Positions 5,872-6,869 of a stretch of DNA of 6,869 bases are shown here, one piece after another (the stretch's first letter is position 1; each line of letters starts with the position of its first letter). The stretch is from CANJSG01 sp038203875. Lineage in GTDB: Bacteria > Verrucomicrobiota > Verrucomicrobiia > Limisphaerales > CANJSG01. Below the pieces are notes generated by a model that was not told the origin of the DNA, made no database searches, and saw only the letters and a program-made list of their open reading frames with translations. The stretch is from the NCBI GenBank assembly GCA_038203875.1, contig JBBRDN010000219.1, forward strand, positions 1 to 6,869. Reading direction: 5' to 3'. The position numbers were made by a program, and so were the translations under genes.

Positions 5872-6869
5872 ATGAAAGCAGATGCGCTTCCCCTTCGCGT
5901 TGCCCTCCTCTCCGTCCTTGCCTGCGTTTCCACCGCGTCAGCCCAGGACACGTCCCAACTTCGATGGATGGAGTCCGGGGTTCGCACGAACTTCTCCGGC
6001 TATCGGCCCAACGTCGTTGGGCTTCTTCAAAAACAGCCCGACGCCGTCAAGAACCTGCCCGCAGGGTTGGCGACGCCGCATTTCGGCACCGTGACGATCG
6101 GCTCCTCGAAATTCCCCGTGCTCCTCGACGTGCAGGACGGGAAGCCGATGAGGCTGTTCGTCGACGAGAACGGCAATGGCGACTTCACCGACGAGAAATC
6201 CGCCGAGTGGACGGAGAACCGAATTAAGCGGTCGGACGGTAAGGAGTCGGTCACGTTCTACAGCGACGGCTGGGTAAGGCTTCCCTCGCCCGACGGACCG
6301 CGCCGGGGCCATCTGCGCTTTTACCGGATGGCGCCAAGCGCGGGCGCGACCGCGGCCAAGGAGACGATCTACTATTTTGGGGACTACGGTTTCGTCGGCG
6401 AGATCAACGTCGACGGCAAGAAGCTTCGAGTCGCGGTCGACGATGGCGGCAACGACGGACTCTTCCGAATCGCATCGGATCCGCGCACGGCGCCGCTCGT
6501 CTCGATCGACCTAAACGGCGACGGCAAGCCCGGCCCGGGCGAAACCATGATCAGCACGAGCCCTTTCGCCGTGAATGGCAGGTATTGGAACCTCACCAAC
6601 CTGACCCTCTCCGGATCCGTCCAGATCGTCGCCTCATCCAAACCCGTTCCTGCCGCGGCGCCGGAAGGTCCCGACCTCAGTCCCGGCAAGAAAGCGCCCG
6701 CGTTTGCCGCGAAGCTGCTCGGCGGCGGAGAGGTGAAGTTCCCGGGCGACTACAAGGGCAAGGTCGTGCTCGTCGACTTCTGGGCCACCTGGTGCGACCC
6801 GTGCAAGGCCGAGATTCCGGAGCTCGTGAAGCTCCAGGACGCGCTCGGCCCCAAGGGCTTCGTCATCCT
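5872..6869 (+). CDS. Secreted TlpA-like thioredoxin-fold protein with N-terminal Asp/Gly-loop domain, C-terminus cut
   Basis: 332 full codons from ATG 5872 to the window edge. Residues 1-24 form a signal peptide (hydrophobic core RVALLSVLACV, cleavage after ASA before QDTS), so the protein acts in the envelope or periplasm. VLAC at 15-18 is a poor lipobox, so a lipoprotein is less likely. Residues about 30-265 are a beta-rich region with two EF-hand-like acidic loops (DENGNGDFTDE, 98-108; DLNGDGKPGPGE, 213-224) that could bind calcium. A Pro/Ala linker (about 260-272) leads to the thioredoxin fold: SPGKKAPAF, GKVVLVDFWATWCDPCKAEI, with active-site Cys308 and Cys311 (WCDPC). TlpA/ResA-like proteins reduce or exchange disulfides in exported proteins, for example in cytochrome c maturation; the real partner is unknown. 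The rest of the fold, including the cis-Pro loop, lies outside the window. No strong Shine-Dalgarno is seen. Confidence 0.92.
   Translation, partial: MKADALPLRVALLSVLACVSTASAQDTSQLRWMESGVRTNFSGYRPNVVGLLQKQPDAVKNLPAGLATPHFGTVTIGSSKFPVLLDVQDGKPMRLFVDENGNGDFTDEKSAEWTENRIKRSDGKESVTFYSDGWVRLPSPDGPRRGHLRFYRMAPSAGATAAKETIYYFGDYGFVGEINVDGKKLRVAVDDGGNDGLFRIASDPRTAPLVSIDLNGDGKPGPGETMISTSPFAVNGRYWNLTNLTLSGSVQIVASSKPVPAAAPEGPDLSPGKKAPAFAAKLLGGGEVKFPGDYKGKVVLVDFWATWCDPCKAEIPELVKLQDALGPKGFVI

Noticed and set aside
1..6869. CRISPR array, insertion sequence, tRNA, toxin-antitoxin or phage-defence genes
   Set aside because: No regularly spaced repeats, transposase motifs, cloverleaf-like sequences or known defence domains were seen on either strand.

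Overview
The window is a GC-rich, densely coding stretch of a bacterial chromosome (or metagenomic contig) with no mobile element, CRISPR array, rRNA or tRNA gene that I can see. Gene content and protein style point to Verrucomicrobiota, or possibly Planctomycetota. The clues are an uncharacterised protein of about 405 residues that reminds me of verrucomicrobial hypothetical proteins, a TlpA-type thioredoxin preceded by Asp/Asn/Gly-rich loops, poor Shine-Dalgarno sites and high GC. This placement is inference; no search was run.

Layout: (1) 1-204, minus strand: the N-terminal 68 codons of a short-chain dehydrogenase/reductase, running off the left edge. (2) 322-3387, plus strand: a large membrane-bound hybrid sensor histidine kinase, TM-CHASE-TM-PAS-PAS-HisKA-HATPase-REC. 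(3) 3402-4619, minus strand: a conserved-looking hypothetical protein with a very acidic middle, converging on the kinase with only 14 bases between stop codons; both stops lie in one inverted repeat. (4) 4620-4773: a divergent intergenic region. (5) 4774-4932, plus strand: a 52-codon ORF that looks like a flavodoxin/NAD(P)H:quinone-oxidoreductase gene that has lost its middle in frame. (6) 4939-5817, plus strand: a probable class I SAM-dependent methyltransferase, in the same frame and six bases after the flavodoxin remnant. (7) 5872-6869, plus strand: a secreted TlpA-like thioredoxin-fold protein with a CxxC motif, running off the right edge.

The genes do not form an obvious pathway. The kinase has its own receiver but no separate response regulator, HPt protein or DNA-binding output gene is visible nearby, so its target is unknown. 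The last three plus-strand genes are closely spaced and could be co-transcribed, but their functions (redox flavoprotein remnant, methyltransferase, envelope thiol-disulfide protein) do not make a clear unit. The most unusual items are the internally deleted flavodoxin gene and the uncharacterised acidic protein. I found no convincing evidence for a wholly new multi-gene system.
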